The notes below the pieces were generated by a model. The model had not been told where the DNA came from, did no database searches, and saw only the letters and a program-made list of their open reading frames with translations. DNA of 64,000 nucleotides from Neoscytalidium dimidiatum (taxonomy: Eukaryota; Ascomycota; Dothideomycetes; Botryosphaeriales; Botryosphaeriaceae), in assembly GCA_037367355.1 (NCBI GenBank), contig JAVSCG010000040.1:186001-250000 (forward strand), written 5' to 3'. Position numbers and translations under genes: made by a program. Positions 1-12,015 of the stretch are shown piece by piece. Numbering within the stretch: position 1 is the first letter of the stretch; every line of letters starts with the position of its first letter.

Positions 1-525
1 CACCATTAATCCAGCCGCTCACCGTCTGGTTTGCCTAATTGATTTATATCCATTAATGGTGCATTATCTACACCATTATAATCAAGAAATGCGTTTACTT
101 TTTTAACCAATTTTCTAAATATATTAACAATTAAACTTTTTTTTTTATGCTTGGTATTTATTTATTAATTATTTAATAGTTCATCTCTTAATAATTAATA
201 AAAAAAATTATTATTAAAACAAGAAAGAAACGGACTATACCTTTATCTTAACTTTCCTTTTTTTTTTTTAGTTTAAGATTTATTAAAAATTGTAAACTCA
301 TTTATTTCTATCTTATGTCTTTTTTTTGGTATAACATCTTGGAAATAAAAATAGTTAGCAACATCATATCTTACATTACAAAAAACAAAAAAGAAAACAT
401 TATAATTAAACTGATTTTTACAATGAATTAGATTAGTAAATAACAATATACCAAAAATATGTGAAAATTATGAAAAAAAATACCAAAAATAAAAAATTTA
501 ATTAGAATATAATTAAATTATATCT
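1..525 (-). other. cox1 intron 4 sequence, no gene recognised
   Basis: AT-rich sequence downstream (minus strand) of the last HEG of cox1 intron 4. It holds a 10-nt inverted repeat (positions 1-10 against 52-61). No cox1 exon text is recognisable here, so the intron runs out of the window. A short minus-strand open stretch near 20-110 matches nothing I know. Confidence 0.45.
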
Positions 526-1419
526 TTATGAACTTTTTCTATGATTATGTTGCACTGCAGAGAAAAAATTCTCAAAATATGAAATATCATATAGTTTTTT
601 TTTCATATTTCTAAGCATTTCTCTTATTTTAGATAATTCGGTTAAATTTCCTTTATTCTTAACATAAGATCTAGCTCAAATTTTATACTCAACAGCTTTC
701 ATACCTTTCATGGTATTATAAAAATATTTTATAATATTTTCAATTGCTCGGGAATTAGTTGTATCTAACATATAATAATTATGATTAGATTTGTATTTAA
801 CCACAGTAGGTATATGTAGTATATATCTAATTCCCTCTAAGACTACACTATCTAATTTTTGAGATATACCAAAACCATGAACTATTCTAGAAGAGTCTTT
901 TGAAACTAAATAAAAACTACCTTCACCTTCCACAAATCCTACCAATCAAGGTTTAGATATTACAGAAACAGCATCAACAATACTTTTTAAAGGTAAATTT
1001 ACTATATTTCAAGCAGAAGAAATATAATTTGTAGGAATTGCTTTGTTTTTTAAAGCAAATAGTTTTTTATCCTTTTCATCTTTAGTAAGATTAGAATTAT
1101 TTAAAATAAAAAATGCTTCTTTTAATCTTAAATAATTAAATTGTTTACTAGTTAAAAGAGGATATTTATCAAAAATAGGGAATATAATTTTTTCAAGTTT
1201 TAGTCTATCTCTAATTAATATTTGTGCTTTATCATTATCTTTAGTAACAGAACCTACACCTAATTGTTTTTTAATATAATATAGTGCTCTTAAGTTATAT
1301 CTAGATAAAGCTATTTTATAGACCAAAATTCATTTACCATTTTGATAATAAAAACCAAAAGTACCTTCCCCATCCGTTATTCCTACTAATATAAAGGACC
1401 CTCCACCAACCCCTCCTAT
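526..1419 (-). CDS. LAGLIDADG homing endonuclease ORF in cox1 intron 4
   Basis: With TGA read as Trp this is one open frame ending at TAA 526-528. It carries two LAGLIDADG helices, LVGITDGEG near 1365-1390 and LVGFVEGEG near 920-945, about 145 residues apart, the usual spacing of a single-chain two-motif enzyme. Such proteins cut intronless alleles and sometimes help splice their intron. There is no obvious start: the frame opens after a TAA at 1420 with a Gly-rich stretch encoded by a C-rich run, so the 5' end may be truncated or altered. It is the third and most distal HEG in the same intron, which suggests repeated invasion. Family call firm, activity unknown. Confidence 0.8.
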
Positions 1420-1658
1420 TTACATAATATTAAACCTAGAGATTACCTCTCTAGATATTATATAAGTTAGGATGCAAAACCAAAGATACTTTGAGCTCTT
1501 TAAAAACAAAGTATAATTAGCATACTGTTATATCAAAAAATAAACTCAGTGTTATGCCTTTAAACAGTTTACATATAATGATTTTATTGTAAATTAATGA
1601 TTTTATTATAAATTAATAGTATATATATTAATAGAAAAAGTATTAACCCTTATTATAA

Positions 1659-2535
1659 CTATGATATGGCATGTTTTTTATGTAATTTTAGTACTATCCT
1701 ATATATTTTTGCAACTTTCTTAATATTTGTGTTTTTATAATAAAAGGCTTTTATTCATAATTTAAAATAAAGAGATTTAATACCCTTAAATTTACAATCT
1801 ATAGTTGAAAAAACATTAATTATGTTTGAAATGGCTCTTGATTGTTTTGTTTTCAATAATCACTCATTTTGTTCAATAATTACTTTATTAGGTATATGTA
1901 ATATACGTTTTATTAAATATAATAAAACTTTATCACATTTAATACGAATAGAAAATTCTATATTAAATACACCCTGCTCATATAAAACATCTAAACGACC
2001 CTTACCTTCAATGAAACCCGACAATCAATACATTGAAACAACAGATTTTATTATTTCAGAAGTACTTTTATCACTTAAATGGGATATAGCAGGAGAAACA
2101 TAATCATCAGGTAAAGATGTATTTAGTAATTTTTCTATAGCTTCGTTTTTTTGTTCTATAGTAAGACCTTCATTTTCTAAAATACATCAAGCTTTCTTTA
2201 ATCTTTGATAAAAAAAATACTTACTAGTTAACAAAGGATATTTATCAAAGATAGGGAATATTATTTCTTTTAAAACCTTTCTGTCACTAATAGTAAAACG
2301 AGCTACTTGACGAACTTCAGATTTTAAAACTTTACCATATCCTAACATATTTTTTATATAATAAAGTAATCTAAGGTTATAAAAAGATTGGGACAAACTA
2401 TATTTAAGTACGAATCTGCCCTTTATTTTATCAACACTAAAAGAATCGAAGACATCACTATCCGTAAGCCCTACTAACCTTAGCTCTCATTTAGCTTTAG
2501 GGTCTATACTTTGCTGTTGAAACTGTAAAGTAGAT
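1659..2535 (-). CDS. LAGLIDADG ORF, degenerate first motif, cox1 intron 4
   Basis: Continuous frame under code 4, ending at TAG 1659-1661. The second motif LSGFIEGKG lies near 2000-2030. The first is degenerate, LVGLTDSD near 2460-2485, lacking the second Gly and the usual acidic pair, so cleavage activity is doubtful. The middle holds the family block DKYPLLTSK. The frame overlaps the 3' end of the neighbouring HEG (stop at 2539) in another register, so its true start is unclear. Three HEGs stand in tandem here. It may be a decaying copy. Confidence 0.7.
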
Positions 2536-2538
2536 TTT

Positions 2539-3868
2539 TTACCTCCTACCAGAATTAGTGCTAATTTCTGACTTTGTCTCTACAATCTCCGACGAACTAG
2601 TCAATTTATCAGAGATATTAAAAGACGAATCATCAGAATGAGGAGATAAAATATCTGTATTGGAAACACCAGAATTATCTCTACCTGAATTCATTCTTAC
2701 TTTAATAGAGTTAATTTTATCAATTCCCTCTTTAGTTAAATGAACTTTATTTTTCATTAATTCTGCTACTTTACATCAGTCAGAAAAATCTTGTTTTTTT
2801 ATACCCATTAACGGATATTTAGCAAAAAATGGTAATACTTTTTGATGAATTTCATCAAACTTATTGATAACTAATCTAGCTATTATTGGAGTTTCCTCCA
2901 ATCTACCACAACCTAAATATTGGATCAAGCTATTCAATAATAGACGATCTCTAGAATGTTGAGATAATACAAATCTTAATGAAATAATACATTTATTTGT
3001 TGCAAGATTAGCTATCTTTACATAAAAACAACCCTCTCCTTCAACGAAACCTAGGAATCAAAAAGGATCAAAAGTTTTTGGAATTTCAACTTTTGGTCTT
3101 TCACATGAAACTGTTTCAGGAAAATGTTTAATTAATAAGGGAGTCAATCCTTTATTTAGTGAGGCTCTAATAGATACAATTTGTTTTAATCCTTCCATAG
3201 TAAGATGTTCTTTATTATTCATCATAATAACTATTTTTTTAAATAATTCAAAATCTGCTCGTTTTTGAGTCAAGAGAGGATATTTATCAAAATGAGGAAT
3301 AATAACATTAATTAAATCTTTTATAGATTCAACACAATAAATAGCAACAGAATTTCTACCTTTGTTTTTTTGTAATCTAAAATTACCTACACCAAAGAAG
3401 GAATGTACTTTCTCTAATATTAAAGCATCCTTACATTGTAATTCTATTCTAAAAATAGGTTGAAGATATCAACCAGTTCTATTAGAACTTCTTTGAACAA
3501 ATTTTAAAGAAAAAGTAGATTCACCGTCAGATAAACCTGTTATATATTGCGGATGCAACATTGCTTCTCCTTTTTTATCTCTAAATATTAAATTATTTTG
3601 GAGAGAGGATTGTTCAAATCAAGTTCTATCATTCTTATTAAGATACTCTTTGTTTAGTCTCTGATGAGTAGAATAAAATTTTTTATCTACTCAGGCGTAT
3701 TGTCCTCTTGCTATAGGCATTTTTACATATGTTATTAAAAAATTAGACAAACATGAGTAGCCTATTACGTGTGTTTCATTTAAATAACTTAACACTTGAG
3801 GATTTTCACGCATCGAAAAGAGTTTTATTGCCTCTGAGTCACCTCAGAGCAACTCCCTAACCACATTA
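2539..3868 (-). CDS. LAGLIDADG endonuclease fused to cox1 exon 5
   Basis: The frame continues without a stop from the 14-nt cox1 exon at 3869-3882 to TAA at 2539. About 90 residues of linker precede the endonuclease and contain DKKFYST near 3667-3687, a processing-like motif. The LAGLIDADG motifs are ITGLSDGES (about 3520-3545) and FLGFVEGEGCF (about 3030-3060). Domain one ends with HFDKYPLLTQ and domain two with a KNKVHLTKEG-type helix, as in active enzymes of this clade. The C-terminus has a Ser/Asp-rich tail. In-frame fusion to the upstream exon implies translation from unspliced or partly spliced cox1 RNA. Confidence 0.85.
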
Positions 3869-3882
3869 AGAGTTCAACCTGT
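3869..3882 (-). CDS. cox1: cox1 exon 5, 14-nt micro-exon
   Basis: The 14 nt ACAGGTTGAACTCT encode T-G-W-T plus two bases of the next codon. They continue exactly from exon 4, which ends in ...GAG, as in the conserved IEQGAGTGWTLYPP segment of cytochrome c oxidase subunit 1. The base before is G (the intron's last nucleotide) and the exon ends in T, both required for group I splicing. It is followed in frame by an intron ORF. The next exon, which should begin with the YPP codons, is not in the window. Confidence 0.75.
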
Positions 3883-4024
3883 CGGTAAAGAAATAGACTT
3901 TCCCCATCTTATTAAAATTAATCCTAATTACATTAAACAGTAAAAACAGTTTAATGAATCTCAATTAAATTGAGTTCTTTTAGTATTCATGCTGTTTTTT
4001 TTATTATAAAAAAATTAGGATTGG

Positions 4025-4078
4025 GGTAGTCTAGGGGGTCCCCCCCCTTGGACCACCCCCGGCCGTGCCGGGGTAGTC
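4025..4078. repeat. GC-rich palindromic element in cox1 intron 3
   Basis: A block of C and G runs bounded on both sides by TAGTCTA, which looks like a direct target duplication. Its arms CCCCCGGC and GCCGGGG can pair. It belongs to the family of short GC-rich insertions described in the findings. Confidence 0.7.
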
Positions 4079-4084
4079 TATTTA

Positions 4085-4335
4085 TATTTATATTTTCATA
4101 TAAAATTGGACTATATTTTTCACCCATAAGGTGTATCACGTGTAGTCTCTGAGAACTCAACAAGATAATTATAAATCTGTTGATTTCCTGCTGATTTTCC
4201 TTTTAAATAAACATAGTATATCATACTATTTAATTATTATTTTAGGATCTTCCAGCATATAGTGATAATCATTATAGTAATTACTTACTACTCGGGCACA
4301 GGATAAGTATAAGTATAGGCAGGTGCCAGACTTGA
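4085..4335 (-). ncRNA. Group I intron catalytic core, cox1 intron 3
   Basis: Read on the minus strand this has ATGCTGGAAG, then AATCAGCAGGAAA, then CTCAGAGACTACACG and finally ATATAGTCC. These are the ordered P/Q/R/S elements of one group I subclass. The same ordered set recurs at about 6.2, 8.6, 17.2, 21.7, 23.3 and 57.7 kb. It serves the intron 5216-3883. Confidence 0.8.
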
Positions 4336-4505
4336 TGCTACATTATCCGTAAAAGTTATATACAAAAAAACAGAACGTAAATGACCCCTAACCCACCCTA
4401 TTAGCTAAAAACTAATAATTAAAGAATATCTTATACAAGATTCTCTAATTAATTAGATTAATTAAGCTAATAACTCAGTAATATTAATAATATTATATGT
4501 TAATA

Positions 4506-5216
4506 TTATTCCTTAATATCATTATTTGTGATACTCATACCTAATTTATACAACATAGAAGAATGCATATGATCTTTACACATGCTCCTTACTATGTCCA
4601 TAGTACTCTTGGCAATAACTATTCTATAGTTTTTACCTTTACGTTCACATCTGCATTTAAGACTTCACTTTTTACTTAAAGCAGAACATAATAACTCTAC
4701 TTCAGCTAGGGTGAAACCGTCAGTACAAAGAACTAAGTAACCTTTAGAATGGAAAGTACCATCATCACTTATTCAAGCTGCTAAACAGACAGGAGTAAGG
4801 TATTCTATTATATTAAGAGGGATAGTTTTTACCCCATTAACATAAAATAAATCATAGAAAAAATTAAAGCAAGGTAAAGTAAGAGTATTAAAACGAAAAC
4901 CATGATAAGGTCCTGTTAATTTAGAGTCACCTTTATATTGATAACTCTCCCCTTTACAATAGGATTTAAACATGTTATAGACAAAAGTAAAATATTCTTC
5001 TCTAACATGAGATTGAGCAAAAATAAATCTAGCATTAGAAGTACCCTTAATATTTTTAGGGGTATATTTTACCATACAACCATCACCTAAAATATGCCCT
5101 ATTAATGCTTGCCCTTCCTTTTGTTCAGGGGATAGTTTAAATTGTTGACGCTCTAATTTTGTTAATCTTTTATTAATTGCAAGAGGTATGCTACTAAAAA
5201 TACTTATAGTAGATTC
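4506..5216 (-). CDS. LAGLIDADG_2-type endonuclease fused to cox1 exon 4
   Basis: Continuous in frame from exon 4 to TAA at 4506. The motifs are IGHILGDGCMV near 5065-5100 and AAWISDDGTFH near 4755-4785, with the family's closing helix DHMHSSMLYKLGM near 4545-4580. This single-domain-pair family differs from the LAGLIDADG_1 type seen elsewhere; homologues in the window are at 9.7-10.4, 17.8-18.5, 40.1-40.7, 58.6-59.4 and 61.7-63.2 kb. Apart from TGA codons the frame is clean, so it may be active. It sits in a peripheral loop of the group I intron whose core is at 4085-4335. Confidence 0.85.
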
Positions 5217-5307
5217 ACCCGCACCCTGCTCTATACCACTAGCAAATAAGAATAATATTAAACTAGGTGGTAATAATCAAAATGAGATATTATTAAGTCT
5301 AGGGAAT
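5217..5307 (-). CDS. cox1: cox1 exon 4
   Basis: It encodes FPRLNNISFWLLPPSL and on to IEQGAG, a near-invariant part of cytochrome oxidase subunit 1 (transmembrane helix region). The base before the exon is G and the last exon base is T. The first base A completes the Ala codon begun in the preceding exon. An intron ORF follows in frame. Confidence 0.92.
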
Positions 5308-5330
5308 CATTAGATGTATATATATATATA

Positions 5331-5987
5331 TTAATTATTGCTGTTATTTAAGGAATTAATTAAATATGAAGTAATTTTTACTAAATCTCATCTAGGAACA
5401 TCACTTCCGATATCCAACTGTTGATATGCAGTAGGTAAATCAGATTTATGATCAATAATATGATTAAATAGTCTAGCTCTAGCAGTTCTGTCTAGTATAT
5501 TATTACTTGGAAACATGTTTGATACAGTTCATTTATTATACCCCAAGGATCTGATATTATGTTCAAATCTATAATCTATAAGAATACCTAATTGTCTATC
5601 ATTTTGCGGAGGTATATCGCCTGCAGGGTTGTAGGTTTCAAGAACTGAAACAGGTGATGCATTATGCATTAGATTAAATAGCCCGTCTTCCCTTACATTT
5701 GCAGTATAATGATATGGACGCCATTGAGATCCAGGAGGACCTCCCCCTGGATTTGAACCTCCCCCCCCTGGATAACCACCTCCTGGAAAATTCCCACCTC
5801 CAGAACCATCCCCTGAATTCATCATTAAAATCTCTATACTGAATCCATCATTTCAGATATCATAACTACATGTACATAAATTAATAATAAAATCTCAATT
5901 AAAGGATCCTAATAATATAACAAAAATAGCATGAATAAGTAAATAAATAAAATTAAAGATAACTAAAATAATATTTATGTTACTCAT
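5331..5987 (-). CDS. Unknown membrane-anchored ORF inside cox1 intron (218 aa)
   Basis: ATG at 5987, TAA at 5331, 218 codons under code 4. It has no endonuclease motif. The first 50 residues hold two hydrophobic segments (IILVIFNFIYLLI and HAIFVILLG). Then comes a Gly/Pro-rich linker (GGGYPGGGGSNPGGGPPG) and a soluble C-terminal domain with many charged residues. It lies between the intron's catalytic core and the next exon, only about 20 nt from the 3' splice site. The layout (membrane anchor, low-complexity linker, soluble domain) resembles the ORFs at 26.4-27.5 and 37.9-38.8 kb. A cargo gene of plasmid origin is possible; function unknown. Confidence 0.65.
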
Positions 5988-6084
5988 ACATATACATATA
6001 CACCTAAACAAATTACCAACTATTTTATAAGGATTTATTCTTCAATATGTATATGTATATGTACATATATATATATACATATAT

Positions 6085-6290
6085 AATGGACTATGTCTTC
6101 ACCCTTTAATAAAGGGTCTTCGCGTGTAGTCTCTGAGAATCCTACTAGTCCCCTGAAGGGGACTGTCCCTTTGGTCAGGCCCCTGAAGGGGACCTTCCCT
6201 CATTTTTTTTTTCAAAAAAAAATTAGGGAAAGTAATTTATACAAGATAAATTATTTTTGGTTTTCTGCACATTCTCCCCGTGTATATGTA
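6085..6290 (-). ncRNA. Group I intron core, cox1 intron before exon 4
   Basis: The minus strand carries the ordered CTCAGAGACTACACG / AGACATAGTCC pair of a group I core. A GC-rich element (6145-6235) is inserted in the loop between R and the upstream pairing. The core serves the intron 7445-5308. Confidence 0.65.
6145..6235. repeat. GC-rich element with A/T hairpin, inside a group I core
   Basis: The sequence reads CTAGTCCCCTGAAGGGGAC, then a GGTCAGGCCCCTGAAGGGG block, then CCTTCCC and a T-run/A-run hairpin. It is nearly the same element as 63348-63408. Its position in a peripheral loop should leave the core able to fold. Confidence 0.75.
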
Positions 6291-6469
6291 ATTTTTACTA
6301 CTAATTAAGTAAAAATATAAACTTTAAATTTTTTTAAACTTATATAATCCTTAATAGTAGTATACATATCTATTAACCCCTGAGGTCGCAACGGATTAGA
6401 GGCATTCTATGCATATAGCGAAGTCATAATTAGAAAATTTACACTTTCTAACGGCATTCCCATATTTAG

Positions 6470-7445
6470 TTAACAAAACTTTAGTTTTATTAACAAGGTC
6501 CTTTTATTTTGTCAAATACCGAGTTTATGTAAATGAGCTCAATTTATATTAGTTCTACTATTATTCATACCACTTTTTAGCTCTTCAATTAGATCAGAAT
6601 TTTCATCCTCATAATGAGTCTGACGAAGTATAAGATCTACAACTTTCTCCCAATCTAAAAAATCTAGATATTTAGAGCTAAATAATGGATATGTGTTTAA
6701 ATAATTTTTAACAACACTAATACTTTCTCTGCTTTTAGCAGTTATATTAAAATACTGTCTACCAGTATTTCTAGTTACTACTACCAAATTAACACCTAAA
6801 AACAGTGCAAGATTATTAAATAAAGGTTCGTAACTTTCATTAGTGTTAGGATCAATCATTCCTTGTTCTATTCTGAATCTACAAGCCACTTTTCTTTTTT
6901 TAGTAGTTTTACCTGATTCATCAGTTTCTTTCTTAGTATTAATAATACCAAAAGAACCATCTGCGTCAATAAACCCTGCTAATCAAGCATCTTTACTAAA
7001 ATCTTGTGTTTGAACAGAGTATTTCTTAATAGCTAAACCCCTATTTTTGTTTAATATATCAATTAAATCATTAAATTTTTTTAATTTAGGAGTTCTCAAG
7101 TAAGAATTCATTAAAGATACAATATAGATTAATCCATCTATAGTGTGGAACGTTAAAACACATGCGTTTTCGTTCTTTTTAATTCGAATTCACCCAAACC
7201 CGAGAACATTTTTTAACCGTTCAGCTAACGGTAAATCTTTTAAATGAAAAGTAATAGATAGAGATATATTTTTAACCTTTGAACCTGGTTTACTAATAGA
7301 GATATGTCCGTCTCCTTCAAAAAGACCAGCTAAATAAGAACCAAGATGTATCTCATTTTTAGAATTCTTAGTAGAGAAATTTTTATTTAAACAATTAATA
7401 CTTAATGGTCATTTACTAAAGCGAAGTAAGACTTGTTTTACTTTT
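6470..7445 (-). CDS. LAGLIDADG_1 endonuclease in cox1 intron
   Basis: Code-4 frame running from the candidate exon GGC at 7446-7448 to TAA at 6470-6472. The motifs are YLAGLFEGDGHI near 7310-7350 and WLAGFIDADGSF near 6945-6985, both with intact acidic residues. Upstream of the first motif the linker holds LNKNFSTKNSKN near 7365-7395, another basic-x-F-S-T site. The second subunit ends in FSSKYLDFLDW, as in cox1-type enzymes. The frame is intact, so it is probably functional. It shares its intron with the unknown ORF at 5331-5987. Confidence 0.85.
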
Positions 7446-7448
7446 GCC
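7446..7448 (-). CDS. cox1: Candidate 3-nt cox1 exon 3 (GGC)
   Basis: Exon 2 ends ...GAC AT and exon 4 begins A TTC. The conserved protein reads D-M-A-F, so GGC is missing between them. A GGC preceded by G stands at this point, directly after a group I core (7590-7860) and in the phase of the LAGLIDADG ORF that follows. The weak point is that the exon ends in C, not the usual U. Splicing exon 2 straight to exon 4 would also stay in frame but would replace M-A by I. Confidence 0.5.
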
Positions 7449-7589
7449 CAAACTTAGTTATCTTAAGTGGGTTTGCCCCACAGATGTTTTCTAGTGCTCT
7501 GCACACTTCTCCACTCTAATTTCCCTTTTTTTCTTTCAGGAAAGGAAAGATCTGAAAAGAAAATCAGAGTAGAGGACCCTTCACATCAA

Positions 7590-7860
7590 TCAGTTTTGTT
7601 AATCTGATTCTAAGTTCCGACTGTACATTCGCGAACATTTCAGCTCTACGTAGGTGAACCAGTCTGTAGCGATGTTTATAGCCACCGACGGTCTTCAACC
7701 AGGGGGGTCGTTAACCGTTTTCACCATGTCCGGTCGTTAAATTTACTCATGTTTCGCTATACCGTTACCATGTTTTTTACGACTAGGTGAGATTTACTCA
7801 CGACACCTAAACAGAGAATAATGTCTGAAGACTAATCAAACATTGTAGGGGTTATAACAT
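7590..7860 (-). ncRNA. Group I intron core (second subclass), cox1 intron 2
   Basis: On the minus strand the order is GACCGTCGGT, ATCGCTACAGACTGG and TGTACAGTCGG, with AACGGTTAAC before. The same set is found just upstream of cob exon 6 (17.6 kb) and cox3 exon 3 (55.7 kb), always at the intron's 3' side. It closes the intron 8489-7449. Confidence 0.7.
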
Positions 7861-7870
7861 AATTCTTTTA

Positions 7871-8489
7871 CTATTCTTCAACCTCACCCTTTACGAAGAT
7901 ATATCTATTCTTATAAGGTTTAATTTGATTACGGGAAAAATATTTATGTATATTTGATTCATGGATACCTATAGCTTTTGCAGCTTGCCCCATTGAATCA
8001 TATATTGTAGTACTATTTGTTATTAAATCAGTTACAGTTAATTTAATAGCTCTAGGTTGATTTTTTGCATTCTTTTGTTTTCATTCTTCAGATACAACTA
8101 AACCCTTCGATGACCCAGCAATTTTTAATATATTGTATTCTGGTTTATAAAGATCTATATAGTATTGTTCTCTCAGAATTAAAACATTTGGACTACAATA
8201 TTCTAAGATATGTAAACTGAAAACAGAATAACCATATTTAAGCAAAGCTCTATGTATCTTAGTTGTATTGTATTTAGTTAAATACGCTACACTATAATAA
8301 GCAGAAAATCTTTTTTGAAGGTCTGATGAACTACCTACATATCGCTTACCATTAACTGAATTAACTCACATATATACCCCACTTTTTCCTTTATTATTTA
8401 AATATATTTCTTTCTTTTGTGTATCTGCATTGTGATACACTAAAGGGAAGGAAGCGAAAAGAATTATAATCTCATCTACAGAAAATACA
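7871..8489 (-). CDS. GIY-YIG homing endonuclease fused to cox1 exon 2
   Basis: In frame with exon 2 and open under code 4 to TAG at 7871. GVYMWV near 8370-8390 and YVGSSSDLQKRF near 8310-8345 are the GIY and YIG elements with the catalytic Arg. KYGYSVFSLHILEYC and REQYYIDLYKPEYN (the catalytic Glu region) follow. The C-terminus has a NUMOD-like segment (TTIYDSMGQAAKAIG) and a helix-turn-helix-like end that binds the target site. All catalytic elements are present and no lesion is visible, so this is one of the few intact GIY-YIG genes in the window. Confidence 0.85.
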
Positions 8490-8527
8490 ATGTCAGGACC
8501 CCCAACCAATAGAGGTAATAAGAAATT
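8490..8527 (-). CDS. cox1: cox1 exon 2
   Basis: It encodes NFLLPLLVGGPD plus AT, continuing exactly from exon 1 (...LIGGFG). G precedes the exon and it ends in T, as group I splicing needs. A GIY-YIG ORF follows in frame. Confidence 0.9.
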
Positions 8528-8549
8528 CAATTTGTTATAACCGTTAGGT

Positions 8550-8830
8550 TATATTTGGACTATATCTTCATCCTTAATAAAGGAGCATAACGTATAGTCT
8601 CTGAGGATCCTATAAAAAACCAGTGCCTCCCTTGAATGGAAGGATAAATTTTTTTCTTCGTTTCCTGCGGATTGTCCATTTTTTTATATATATTTTTTAT
8701 ATTACATAAAAATATTCTTTTTATTATTTAAGATTGTGTACGCTTCAAAACAATTAGACTTATATCTATAGAAGTTTTCACAACACTTATAAAAAGACTT
8801 TAGGAGTTTCCCGCACATAGTTATGTAATA
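8550..8830 (-). ncRNA. Group I intron core, cox1 intron 1
   Basis: The minus strand shows GTGCGGGAAACTCC, AATCCGCAGGAAA, CTCAGAGACTATACG and GATATAGTCC in order, immediately upstream of exon 2. All ORFs of this 2.8 kb intron lie 5' of the core. Confidence 0.75.
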
Positions 8831-8912
8831 AGAGTAATATTGCTACTACTCACGGCAATTTCTTTTAAATGAATACAATAAAATAATCAATAAACTAATA
8901 AACAAACTGGTT

Positions 8913-9425
8913 TTAAGCTAAACTATCCAAGTGTGAAAAATCAAACGAGTTACGTTTACTATTAAATTGTGCTTTAATTGTTTCAACCTCTGAAATTTCT
9001 TTTTCAGTTAAAACTTTACCAGCTCGCAATTTAGCTTGTTCAACCACATAAGATCAATCCTTGTAAGCCAAATATTTAGAAGAATACAGAGGAAAGCGAT
9101 CAAAATAACTTATAACCTTAGCATGGCTAGCTGCGCTGTGAGATATAACCATAAAGGCATAAAACACTTTATCGTTTTGTACTCTAGTTCTAGAATACAA
9201 ATTTACACCTAAATATGTTGCTATTTTACTTAATATAACAAAATAGCTAGTTCCCCCTTGTTCTACTGATACATCTCGATGATAAGTTTGTCTTAACTCA
9301 AGACGGAAAAAAGCTTGTACTCTTTTGCTAGTAATATTTCCTTTTTTTTTTCTATTTTCCCTTCCCTTTTTTTTATTAAAAAAAGGGAAGGAAAATTTTC
9401 TTAGTTTGACTTTGTCAAACAACAG
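8913..9425 (-). pseudogene. C-terminal half of a LAGLIDADG ORF, cox1 intron 1
   Basis: The open stretch encodes the second subunit of a LAGLIDADG_1 protein (RLELRQTYHRDVS, DRFPLYSSKYLAYKDW) ending at TAA 8913. The first domain is missing. Upstream the frame runs into a palindromic T/A-rich hairpin (about 9340-9400) that replaces the expected motif-2 region. A remnant, separated from the intact HEG polyprotein upstream. Confidence 0.7.
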
Positions 9426-9678
9426 AAAATTAGTTAATGTAATAGAAAAATTACCATTAAAAACAAAATATTAATAATAAATCACCAGCTAGCTGATTTA
9501 AAGTTTTGCCCTCGCCTTATTTATACATAAGAAAATGACTACGCTTAATTTATTTATTAAAAACTGTTTTCATCTATCAGCATCTATTAATTTTTATTTT
9601 TTTAATGCTTATTTTAGAGCCGAATAAAATAAAAAAAAAATCTTTATATTTAGGCAAAATAAGTTAAATAATAAACTA

Positions 9679-11676
<1,998 letters not shown>

Positions 11677-11693
11677 ACTTTATTTATTTTTTT

Positions 11694-11765
11694 CTAGTCC
11701 CTCATTATAAAGGGCCTGTCCCGGTTGGGACCTTTTCGGTCCCATATTTTTTATTATAAAAAAAT
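11694..11765. repeat. GC-rich element plus A/T hairpin upstream of cox1
   Basis: It starts CTAGTCCC, has GGGCCTGTCCC and GGGACC arms, and ends in an ATTTTTTATTATAAAAAAAT hairpin. It lies in the cox1 leader. Confidence 0.7.
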
Positions 11766-11944
11766 ATGGGAAAAAAGAGTAGTATAAAGGTTTTTGTGCG
11801 TAGTGATATAAATAGATGTATTATTTTGAATACATTGTATTCGCTCACAACTATAAAATATAAAAATTATTGCTACTCTATTCATCTTTATAAAATAATT
11901 TAATAAAAATATATAATCTTTATATAAAATTAAAAACATATAAT

Positions 11945-12015
11945 ATTCTTATCCAAGACTCGAACTTGGATCTAGATATTAGAAGTATCCTGCTTTACCA
12001 TTAAGCTAATAAGAG
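11945..12015 (-). tRNA. trnR: tRNA-Arg (UCU)
   Basis: 71-nt cloverleaf with acceptor CTCTTAT, D arm GCTT/AAGC, anticodon stem GGATA/TATCT, loop CTTCTAA (anticodon TCT) and T arm CCAAG/CTTGG with loop TTCGAGT. The first acceptor pair is a mismatch. It lies between cox1 and the cob copy. It is a close paralogue of the tRNA at 49086-49156, which has a different anticodon. Confidence 0.88.

Noticed and set aside
1..525. Another cox1 exon at the left edge
   Set aside because: No match to the YPPLAGIQSHSG region expected after exon 5 was found on the minus strand.
1822..2103. Plus-strand open frame
   Set aside because: Antisense of the LAGLIDADG gene at 1659-2535; no family signal on the plus strand. 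The same holds for open frames at 16042-16281, 19751-19993, 24897-25235, 38147-38520, 46775-47149, 48406-48612 and 56574-56810.
5300..5340. TA-rich microsatellites and A/T runs as signals
   Set aside because: (TA)n tracts and long homopolymers are common across this AT-rich genome, so they were not called as promoters or origins without a motif. I could not identify a mitochondrial promoter consensus by eye.
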